Part shown: piece by piece, positions 41,564 through 48,356 of the stretch
Layout: each line of letters begins with the position of its first letter
How positions within the stretch are numbered: the first letter of the stretch is position 1
Origin: CAZHGD01 sp964531735
GTDB lineage: Bacteria; Armatimonadota; UBA10988
NCBI GenBank assembly: GCA_964531735.1
Contig: CAZHGD010000003.1
Location: forward strand, 1 to 64,000
DNA length: 64,000 bases
Direction: 5' to 3'
Notes under the pieces: generated by a model
Told to the model about the DNA's origin: nothing
Databases searched by the model: none
What the model saw: the letters and a program-made list of their open reading frames with translations, nothing else
Translations under genes and position numbers: made by a program

Positions 41564-41595
41564 GCGGCCCGCCTGGTGCGGGCCGCACCTTTTTT
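41564..41595 (+). terminator. Rho-independent terminator after tRNA-Ala
   Basis: A 9-bp perfect stem, GCGGCCCGC (41564-41572) and GCGGGCCGC (41578-41586), with a 5-base loop, is followed by six T at 41590-41595. It is the only textbook intrinsic terminator I found in the window. Confidence 0.9.
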
Positions 41596-41615
41596 GAGGG
41601 CTCCTCCGGTGACCG

Positions 41616-42608
41616 ATGGCAACTGCTCCTGAGTCCACCGACCGGCCGATCGCACCGCCCCGAGCCAAGGTGGCGGTGTTGCTCCTGCTGGCCACGGCGG
41701 TCTACGGGTGGGTCTTCTGGATCGGGCACTTCGTCGCCCGGTGGTGGCTGCACCGGACGCTCCGGCCGGGGGTCGAGCTGATCGCTCCGGAGCGGTTGCG
41801 CTTCCTGCTCGAGCAGGCGCTGGCCAGTGACGTCATCTCCAGCGTGGCGCCGCAAGGGCTGCTGTTCGTGGCGCTCGTGGTGGCGCTGCAGGTCTACCGC
41901 CGTGAGCATCCGCTCGACGGTGTCGCCCTCGGCGTCCGCGGCTTCGGGCCGGCGTTCACCAGCGGCCTGAGCCAGGGCCTGACGATCCACCTGCTGCTGC
42001 TGCTCATGCTGGCCGCGCTGTCCGGCGGGCCACCCGGTCCGGCGGGCGCCGTGGCGCGCCAGTGCGCCATGCTGGTCATGCTGGGCGGCCAGTGGGCGTC
42101 GCTCGGCGTCCTCAGCCTCGTGGCCATGCCGGTGACGCTCGTCTCCTACGCGCTGGCCCGACTGCTGATCCCCGGCGGCGTGGTGCTGGTCGGGGCGAGG
42201 CGACAGGGCTGGCCGGTGCTGGCCGCGCTCTGGGCGGCGCTGGCCTTCGGCGCGCCCTACCTGCTGAGCCCGCTGGCCACCCCGTTGGCGGTGCTCAACC
42301 AGGTGCTGTTCGGCCTGGTGCTGGGCCAGCTCCAGAACCGCTGGCGCAGCCTCTGGGCGCCGGTGGCGGCGTTGGCCGGCTGGGTGCTGATCGGCGAGTT
42401 CAGCGGGTTGGCGCACCAAGGAGCGGTCGGCCGCCTGCCCGACCTGCTGCCCGCTGCGCCGCCGCTGCTCGGCGGCGGCGCCTACGGGCCCGAGGGCGGC
42501 TTGCTGATGTCCCTGACCATGCTGGCCTGGTTGACCGTTCTGCTCGCCGGGCCCCCGTCGCACCACAGACCAACACCGGCGTCAGCCACCGACCACGCGA
42601 CGGACTAG
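41616..42608 (+). CDS. Polytopic membrane protein, possible degenerate CPBP protease family
   Basis: 330 aa with about seven or eight TM helices, e.g. VAVLLLLATAVYGWVFWIGHFV, VAPQGLLFVALVVALQV, LTIHLLLLLMLAAL and VLNQVLFGLVLGQLQNRWRSLWAPVAALAGWVLIG. The last resembles the final CPBP (CAAX-like) segment F-G-L-x-x-G-x-x-x-x-R-x-x-S-L-W-x-P, but the catalytic EExxxR motif is not visible, so it may be a non-catalytic relative. Overlaps the convergent acyltransferase gene by 27 bases. Confidence 0.6.
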   Translation: MATAPESTDRPIAPPRAKVAVLLLLATAVYGWVFWIGHFVARWWLHRTLRPGVELIAPERLRFLLEQALASDVISSVAPQGLLFVALVVALQVYRREHPLDGVALGVRGFGPAFTSGLSQGLTIHLLLLLMLAALSGGPPGPAGAVARQCAMLVMLGGQWASLGVLSLVAMPVTLVSYALARLLIPGGVVLVGARRQGWPVLAALWAALAFGAPYLLSPLATPLAVLNQVLFGLVLGQLQNRWRSLWAPVAALAGWVLIGEFSGLAHQGAVGRLPDLLPAAPPLLGGGAYGPEGGLLMSLTMLAWLTVLLAGPPSHHRPTPASATDHATD

Positions 42609-43631
42609 CGGCACCTGCAGCAGTGCCACCGTGATGGCGCCGCTGATCAGCAACGCGGCGCCCGCCGCCAGCGGCATCACCACCACGGCCGGGCCGGCCG
42701 CCGGGCTGAGCCCGTGGTCACGCAACACGGCCAGCACCGCCGGATGGACCAGGTAGATGCCGAGTGTGGCGGCGCCGAGACGCGTCCAGAGGGGACTCGG
42801 CGTGATGGCCGACAGCCGGCTGGTCAGCCACAGCCACACGGCCAGTGAGCAGACGATGGTCAGCGGCGAGAGGAACTCGATGGCGTAGCTGCGCCACGCC
42901 GGGCCGTGCGCCACGCCATAGAGCCCGCGCGTGGCCCCGACCATGGCCAGCCAGGCCGCCACGGCCACGGCCGCGGCCCAGCGCCGGCCGCGCGGGTCGA
43001 GCCGGACATCGCGCAACAGATAGCCGGTCAGGTAGTAGCCCAGGTAGGGCACGAACAGCAGCAGACCGGATCCGGCGCCGCCCCAGACGGTGCGGATCAG
43101 CTTGTCGCCCGCGCCGACCAGCATCAGGCCGCCGGCGGCGAAGGCCAGCCGGCGCCCGGAGGCCGTGGCCACGAACGGGCGCAGCAGGGGCGTGGCCAGA
43201 TAGAGGCCGCTGAGCAGGTAGAGGAAGTACAGGTGCGCGAACGGCGTGCCGAAGGCCAGGTCGCGCGCGGCCAGCCAGGCGGTCAGGTGCTCGTGCTTGT
43301 ACCCCCAGCGCCAGCCGAGGTAGAACACCGACCAGCACACCGTGGGCACACCGATGCGCGTGAACCGCCGGGCCAGGAAGCGGCCCAATGGCTCCTCGCG
43401 CGCCGGGTCGAGCAGCAGCGCGCCGCTGAGCATGACGAACGCCGGCACGGCCCAGCGCGTGGCCGCCTGCACCGCCAGGTACAGCCACCAATCCCGCGCG
43501 CGCAGGCGGCCGAACTCGGCCACGGCCTGGCTGGTCACATGGATGAGCACCACGGCCACCGCCGCGGTCACCCGCAGCGGATCGCCATAGGGCAGCCAGA
43601 GCGGCTTCGGTCGGGTCTCCTGCTGGGTCAA
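42582..43631 (-). CDS. Acyltransferase 3 family membrane protein
   Basis: 349 aa starting at a TTG at 43631; the frame stays open far upstream over the opposite glycosidase gene, but a strong GGAGGAG lies 8 bases before this TTG and the protein then starts at the usual place. RVTAAVAVVLIHVTSQAVAEFG (family His in TM1), WAVPAFVMLSGALLLDP (family PLFFMLSG) and FLARRFTRIGVPTVCWSVFYL identify acyltransferase 3. About ten TM segments. Such enzymes O-acetylate or succinylate exported sugars. Confidence 0.88.
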   Translation of the reverse strand: MTQQETRPKPLWLPYGDPLRVTAAVAVVLIHVTSQAVAEFGRLRARDWWLYLAVQAATRWAVPAFVMLSGALLLDPAREEPLGRFLARRFTRIGVPTVCWSVFYLGWRWGYKHEHLTAWLAARDLAFGTPFAHLYFLYLLSGLYLATPLLRPFVATASGRRLAFAAGGLMLVGAGDKLIRTVWGGAGSGLLLFVPYLGYYLTGYLLRDVRLDPRGRRWAAAVAVAAWLAMVGATRGLYGVAHGPAWRSYAIEFLSPLTIVCSLAVWLWLTSRLSAITPSPLWTRLGAATLGIYLVHPAVLAVLRDHGLSPAAGPAVVVMPLAAGAALLISGAITVALLQVPLVRRVVGG

Positions 43632-43763
43632 CGGCCTTTCTCCTCCGGCGAGCTGGTCGGCACCCGGTGCGGATTCGGCACCGGCACCGCCGGCACCTTT
43701 GCGAGCGGTAGGAGGACCGCTGTAGCGGCCAGCCAAGAGCGCCGGCGATACAGAGGACTGCTG

Positions 43764-45737
43764 ATGCACAAGTTGCGATTCCGCCAGGTTCACCTGGACT
43801 TCCACACGTCGGAGAAGATCCCCGGCATCGGCTCGGAGTTCTGCGCCGACGAGTTCGTCGATACGCTCAAGCGCGCGCACGTGAACTCGGTGACGCTGTT
43901 CAGCCGCTGCCACCACGGCCTGATCTACCACGACACCCAATTCGCCGCGAAGCACCCGCACCTGACCTGCAATCTGCTGGCCGAGCAGATCCAGGCCTGC
44001 CATCGGGCCGACATCCGCTGCCCCATCTACATCACCGTCGGCCTCGACGAGTTCATGGCGCGCGAGCATCCCGAGTGGATCGAGGTCGATCAGGACGGCA
44101 AGCGCGTCGGCGCCGGGCCGTTGGCCGCCGGCTGGCGGAAGATGGACTTCGCCTCGCCCTACATCGACTATGTCGCCGCCCAGACCGAAGAGGTCATGGA
44201 CATGTTCGGCGACGAAGTCGACGGCGTCTTCTTCGACATCATCAGCCAGCATGGTGTCCACAGCAAGTGGTGCCTGTCGCTGTTCGAGCAGCACTCCAAG
44301 GACCCGGCCGACCCGCGGGACCAGGCCTGGATGCGCCGGCAGGTGATCATCGACTACAAGCGCCGGCTGACCGGCGTGGTGCGGGCCAAGAACAAGCGCT
44401 GTCTGATCTTCCACAACTCCGGCCACATCTTCCCCTGGTGGCGGCAGGTGCTGGACACCTATACGCACCTGGAGATCGAGTCGTTGCCGTCGGGCGGCTG
44501 GGGCTACGCGCACTTCCCGATCACCATGCGCTACGCGCGGACGCTGGGCTTGGACAGCTTGGCCATGACCGGCCGGTTCGCCAAGACCTGGGGCCACTTC
44601 AGCAGCTTCAAGCCGCAAGCCTCGCTGGAGTACGAGTGCTTCAACGCGCTGGCGCACGGCGCCAAGTGCAGTGTCGGCGATCAGCTCCATCCGCGCGGCC
44701 GGCTCGACGCGGCCACCTACCAGCTCATCGGCGCGGTCTATGAGCAGGTCGAGGCCAAGGAGCCCTGGTGCGACGAGGTCAAGCCGCAGGTCGAAGTCGG
44801 CGTGTTCAACGTCGAGGCCGTCGGCCGTGAGGACGGCCGGGTCGATTCCAGCGCCCAGGGCGCCTACCGCATGTTGCTCGAAGGGCGCTACCAGTTCGAC
44901 TTCATCGACGGCGACAACGACTGGTCGCGCTATCGGGTGGTCATTCTGCCCGACAAGGTGCTGGTCGATGAGAAGCTGCGGGCGGTGATCGATGCCTATC
45001 TGGCGGGCGGCGGCTCGTTGCTGTGCAGCCACGAATCCGGACTCGATCCCGAGCGGCAGCGGTTCGTGATCGACGGTATGCCGGCGGTGGCCAAGGGCCC
45101 GTTGCCCTACCACCCCGACTTCCTGAAGACCGCCGCCGACCTGGCCGAGGGCACGCTGCCCACCGAGTACGTCATGTACGAGCCGGGCCTGCAGGTGGAG
45201 CCGGAGCCGGGCGCGGTGGTGCTGGGCGAGGTGTGGGAGCCGTACTTCAACCGTACCTGGGAGCACTTCTGCAGCCACAACCACACGCCCGTCGACAAGC
45301 CGGCGGGTGATCCGGGCATCTTGCAGAAGGGCCGCATCCTCTACTTCGCGCACCCGGTCTTTGCCTGCTTCGCCAAGCACGGCATGGTGTTCTACAAGCA
45401 ACTGGTGCTCAACGGGCTGCGCCGCCTGCTGCCCGACCCGCTGGTGACGGTCGAGGCACCGACCACGCTGCACGTGACCCTGAACCGCCAGCCGGCCGAG
45501 AAGCGCAGCGTCCTGCACCTGCTGCACTACATCCCCGAGCGGCGCACCATGGGCTCCGACTACCTCGAGGACGTCATCCCGCTGGCCAACCTGAAGGTCC
45601 GGGTGAGGTCCGCGGCCCCGCGCCGCGTCTACCTGGCGCCCGAGGGCACGGAGCTGCCGTTCGAGATGGCCGGCGCCTATGTGCAGTTCGTGGTGCCGGA
45701 GCTGCGCGGGCACGACATGGTGGTGCTGGACGACTGA
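43764..45737 (+). CDS. GHL6-like glycoside hydrolase with GATase-like domain
   Basis: 657 aa from the ATG at 43764 (GAGG upstream). The N-terminal TIM barrel (1-360) reads RQVHLDFHTSEKIPGIGSEF, VNSVTLFSRCHHGLIYHDT and DEVDGVFFDIISQHG, with D158 a candidate nucleophile; this matches hypothetical glycosyl hydrolase 6-type proteins. A GATase-fold domain (about 385-530, VVILPDKVLVDEKLRAVIDAYLAGGGSLL) resembles the beta-galactosidase trimerisation domain, followed by a C-terminal beta domain. No signal peptide, so it is predicted cytoplasmic. Substrate unknown. Divergent from the acyltransferase gene. Confidence 0.8.
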   Translation: MHKLRFRQVHLDFHTSEKIPGIGSEFCADEFVDTLKRAHVNSVTLFSRCHHGLIYHDTQFAAKHPHLTCNLLAEQIQACHRADIRCPIYITVGLDEFMAREHPEWIEVDQDGKRVGAGPLAAGWRKMDFASPYIDYVAAQTEEVMDMFGDEVDGVFFDIISQHGVHSKWCLSLFEQHSKDPADPRDQAWMRRQVIIDYKRRLTGVVRAKNKRCLIFHNSGHIFPWWRQVLDTYTHLEIESLPSGGWGYAHFPITMRYARTLGLDSLAMTGRFAKTWGHFSSFKPQASLEYECFNALAHGAKCSVGDQLHPRGRLDAATYQLIGAVYEQVEAKEPWCDEVKPQVEVGVFNVEAVGREDGRVDSSAQGAYRMLLEGRYQFDFIDGDNDWSRYRVVILPDKVLVDEKLRAVIDAYLAGGGSLLCSHESGLDPERQRFVIDGMPAVAKGPLPYHPDFLKTAADLAEGTLPTEYVMYEPGLQVEPEPGAVVLGEVWEPYFNRTWEHFCSHNHTPVDKPAGDPGILQKGRILYFAHPVFACFAKHGMVFYKQLVLNGLRRLLPDPLVTVEAPTTLHVTLNRQPAEKRSVLHLLHYIPERRTMGSDYLEDVIPLANLKVRVRSAAPRRVYLAPEGTELPFEMAGAYVQFVVPELRGHDMVVLDD

Positions 45738-45743
45738 AGTGGC

Positions 45744-45778
45744 GGTGGCCCGGCCCGGTGCGATGGGGCTGGGCCACC
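45744..45778 (+). terminator. Strong hairpin after the GHL6-like gene
   Basis: GGTGGCCCGGCC (45744-45755) pairs with GGCTGGGCCACC (45767-45778) over 12 bp with one G-U. It begins 6 bases after the stop codon and lacks a T-run, so it could be a terminator with factor help or a 3'-end stabiliser. Confidence 0.45.
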
Positions 45779-45815
45779 ATCTGTCGGGCGCACGCGTGTC
45801 GTGTAGACTCGCCGC

Positions 45816-46040
45816 ATGAAGCGCAACATCACTCTGAGCGCCGACGACGCCCTGATCCGGCAAGCCCGGTGCCGGGCGAGCGCGGAGAACACCAGCCTGA
45901 ACGAGCTGTTCAGGAACTGGCTGAGCTGGTACGTGGCGCAGCCGCCCGCGGCCGACGAGTTCGGCCTGTTGATGGCGCGGTTGGACCATGTGTGTTGCGG
46001 GCGCGGCTTCACGCGCGAGGAGCTCAATGAGCGAGGTTAG
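45816..46040 (+). CDS. VapB-type ribbon-helix-helix antitoxin, apparently orphaned
   Basis: 74 aa. MKRNITLSADDALIRQARCRASAENTSLNELFRNWLSWYV is the ribbon-helix-helix pattern of CopG/VapB-like antitoxins (family MKNITLS-DE-LI--AR--A---G-SLN-L-R-WL). The tail GRGFTREELNERG matches the C-terminus of antitoxins whose partner is a PIN toxin. An ATG overlaps its last 14 bases, in the normal place for vapC, but the toxin reading frame is broken (next entry). It may still bind its own promoter. Confidence 0.75.
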   Translation: MKRNITLSADDALIRQARCRASAENTSLNELFRNWLSWYVAQPPAADEFGLLMARLDHVCCGRGFTREELNERG

Positions 46041-46099
46041 CGCCGGTGGGCCAGACCGTGCGTGGTCTGACCATCCTGAACCCGTTCGTGACCGACTGA
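46027..46099 (+). pseudogene. Remnant of a vapC-like PIN toxin (internal deletion)
   Basis: An ATG at 46027 inside the antitoxin 3' end starts MSEV, in the expected coupled position. Twenty bases on, in a different frame, 46049-46099 encodes GQTVRGLTILNPFVTD and a TGA, closely resembling the C-terminus of PIN-domain VapC toxins (pattern DLQHGQ-I-GL-I-NPF). Together they look like the two ends of a toxin gene with about 110-120 codons deleted between roughly 46039 and 46048. The match is by eye and short. Confidence 0.45.
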
Positions 46100-46118
46100 T
46101 GCCCCGTGCGAGCGCGGC

Positions 46119-47570
46119 TCAGCACCCCACCCCCGCATGGGGCAGCGTGCCCACCGCCGGCCGGCCGACCACCAGTTGCCCGGCGGCCACGTAGCCTTCC
46201 GGCCGCTCGCGCAGCTCGCCGATCAGCCGCTCGCGCCAGATGGCCAGGCGGTCGGGCTGCGCGGCGGACAGGTCACAGCACTCCTGCGGGTCGGCCGCCA
46301 GGTCGAACAGCAGCTCGCGGCCGGTCTGCGAGAACCAGGCGTACTTCCAGCGACCGTCGGTCAGCCAGTGGTTGGAGCGGTCGCCGTAGGCGTGTTCGCC
46401 GTGCAGCCATTGGCGCCAGGGCGTGTCCTCGCCGCGGCACAAGGGCAGCACACTGGCGCCGTCGAGGCCGGCCGGCACCGGCACACCGGTGGCGTCGCAC
46501 AGCGTCGGGAAGACGTCGCACAGCTCCACCGGCTGGTCGATCACGCGACCGCCGCCCGGCGTGCTCCACATCTGCCGCGGCAGGCGCAGCAGGAACGGCA
46601 CGCGCGCCGAGCCGTCGAACGGCAGGGCCTTGGCCACCAGGCGGTGGTCATAGAGCATGTCGCCGTGGTCGGCGACCATCATCACCACCGTGTTCTCGAA
46701 CACCTGATGCTCGTAGAGCCCCATCATCAGGCGGTTGACCTGCAAGTCGAGGTGCGTCAGTTGCGCGTAGTAAGCCCGTCGCGCCAGGTCGACCTGGTCG
46801 GGCCGGCTGGGTACCGGGCTGTCCAGGCCATGGGCGGTCGGCAGCTCGTGCTGCACCCAATCGCCCAGCGGCAGCAGCGGCAGCGGCTTGTCCAGGTAGC
46901 GCTGCAGGCACGACGGCGGTGGATCGAGCGGTGGATGGGGTCGGTGGTAGGAGACCTTGAGGAAGAACGGCCGCGAATCGTCGCGGCGGCGCAGGAAGTC
47001 GATGGACTGAGTGGTCACCCAGGCCATGGGGTGCAGCAGTTCGTGGTGCGGCCACGGTTGCACGGCGTAGCCGTTGCAGCCGAGTCCGGTGTCGAGGTAG
47101 TCGGCGTAGGGCGAGTGCACCTGCTCGCGGAACCAGGGCAGGTAGTCGTCCACCAGCCCCTGGTCCTGCCAGGCCGTGCGCGCCTGGTGGAGGTAGCCGT
47201 CGTGCAGCACGACGTTGTGGAAGCCCAGCAGGTTGCGTCGCGGCCAGACGTGCATCTTGCCGACGCACTGGGTGTGGTAGCCCGCCGCGGCGAAGGTGCC
47301 GGCGAGCGTGGTCGGGTACTGCCAGGGCACCTCGTCACGATAGCCCACGAAGCCGTGCCGCGCCGGCAAGAGGCCGGTCATCAGGCCGGCGCGCGCCGCG
47401 ATGCATGACGGGCAGGCGGAGTAGGCTTGGCTGAAGCGGTAGCCCGAGCTCGCCAGCGCGTCGAGATGCGGTGTCTCGACCACCGGGTGGCCGGCGACGC
47501 CGAGCGCATCGCCGCGCCATTGGTCGACCACGATCAGCAAGACATGGGGCCGGTCGGTACGCTCACTCAT
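46119..47570 (-). CDS. Type I sulfatase with CIAAR active-site variant
   Basis: 483 aa from the ATG at 47570 (GAGGAG upstream). HVLLIVVDQWRGDALGV holds the first metal Asp. YSACPSCIAARAGLMTG is the active site: C56 aligns with the formylglycine Cys, R60 is kept, but the Pro of CxPxR is Ala. GKMHVW, HRPHPPLDPP and MVADHGDMLYDH provide further sulfatase residues. No signal peptide, so it may act in the cytoplasm on imported sulfated sugars. Convergent with the antitoxin locus. Confidence 0.88.
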   Translation of the reverse strand: MSERTDRPHVLLIVVDQWRGDALGVAGHPVVETPHLDALASSGYRFSQAYSACPSCIAARAGLMTGLLPARHGFVGYRDEVPWQYPTTLAGTFAAAGYHTQCVGKMHVWPRRNLLGFHNVVLHDGYLHQARTAWQDQGLVDDYLPWFREQVHSPYADYLDTGLGCNGYAVQPWPHHELLHPMAWVTTQSIDFLRRRDDSRPFFLKVSYHRPHPPLDPPPSCLQRYLDKPLPLLPLGDWVQHELPTAHGLDSPVPSRPDQVDLARRAYYAQLTHLDLQVNRLMMGLYEHQVFENTVVMMVADHGDMLYDHRLVAKALPFDGSARVPFLLRLPRQMWSTPGGGRVIDQPVELCDVFPTLCDATGVPVPAGLDGASVLPLCRGEDTPWRQWLHGEHAYGDRSNHWLTDGRWKYAWFSQTGRELLFDLAADPQECCDLSAAQPDRLAIWRERLIGELRERPEGYVAAGQLVVGRPAVGTLPHAGVGC

Positions 47571-47723
47571 GGTGCGGCAACTCCTCGCTCGCCGGTCCTG
47601 CCGACCAAGGCGGCTGGTTCGTGGCGCCCGGGCCGCCACCTGCCGGCGGCGCGTCGCTTGCGGAACACGTCGTTGCCAGCGGGTGTCTGATCTGGCGGCG
47701 GGGGCTGGCCAAGGAGACGACGG

Positions 47724-48353
47724 ATGCGATCTTCACGTGGCGTGTACGGACTGGGCTTGGCAGTGGCGGTCCTGGGTTTGGCACTGGCGGCTTTCGGCAC
47801 GGCGGAGGCGGGCGGCGACGGCGTCAAGCGGGCTACCGCGCTGCGAGCGGAGCCGGCGACCGTGCTGGCCGCGGAGCATCAGCGCCGTCCGGTGCAGGCG
47901 GGCGGCATCGACATCCAGGTCCCGCAGGGCGGCGGTGGTACCACCGAGGGCCTGTTCGATGCGCTTACGCCGGCCCAGGTGGTCAGCCTGCTCAAGGGCC
48001 TCGGTCGCGAGCCCGAGGACAAGACCGAGAAGGACCAGCCGACCTACAAGATCAAGCTCGCCAACCTGAACGTGCTGATGTTCCTCTACAACAAGCAGAA
48101 GGACGGCGAAGGCTATCTGTCCGGCAGCTTGAGCTGCGGCTTCAACATGACCGAGAAGCCCACCTTGGAGGTCATCAACAAGTGGAACCTCGACAAGCGG
48201 TTCACCAAAGCCTACCTCAATGACCAGGGCAACCCGCGGCTCGAGATGGACTTCGTCTTCGTCGGCTGCTCGGCTAAGAACTTCAAGGAATACGTGGGCC
48301 TGTTCGAGGCCTCGCTCAAGTCCTACGTCAAGCATATCGGTTTCGAGAAATAG
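47724..48353 (+). CDS. Secreted YbjN-domain-like protein
   Basis: 209 aa. Signal peptide 1-29 (RSSRGVYGLGLAVAVLGLALAAFGTAEA). The mature C-terminal domain KLANLNVLMFLYNKQKDGEGYLSGSLSCGFNMTEKPTLEVINKWNLDKRFTKAYLNDQGNPRLEMDFVFVGCSAKNFKEYVGLF follows the YbjN pattern (xxxNxWNxxxRfxxaYldxdGxxxLexDf). YbjN folds resemble type III secretion chaperones. A preceding Gln/Gly linker is low complexity. RBS AAGGAGA. Ends 3 bases from the convergent 1293-aa gene. Confidence 0.75.
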   Translation: MRSSRGVYGLGLAVAVLGLALAAFGTAEAGGDGVKRATALRAEPATVLAAEHQRRPVQAGGIDIQVPQGGGGTTEGLFDALTPAQVVSLLKGLGREPEDKTEKDQPTYKIKLANLNVLMFLYNKQKDGEGYLSGSLSCGFNMTEKPTLEVINKWNLDKRFTKAYLNDQGNPRLEMDFVFVGCSAKNFKEYVGLFEASLKSYVKHIGFEK

Positions 48354-48356
48354 GCG

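Noticed and set aside
43632..45989. Upstream in-frame extension of the acyltransferase reading frame to about 1135 residues
   Set aside because: The extension is antisense to the GHL6-like gene. A strong GGAGGAG with a TTG at 43631 gives the normal acyltransferase 3 length.
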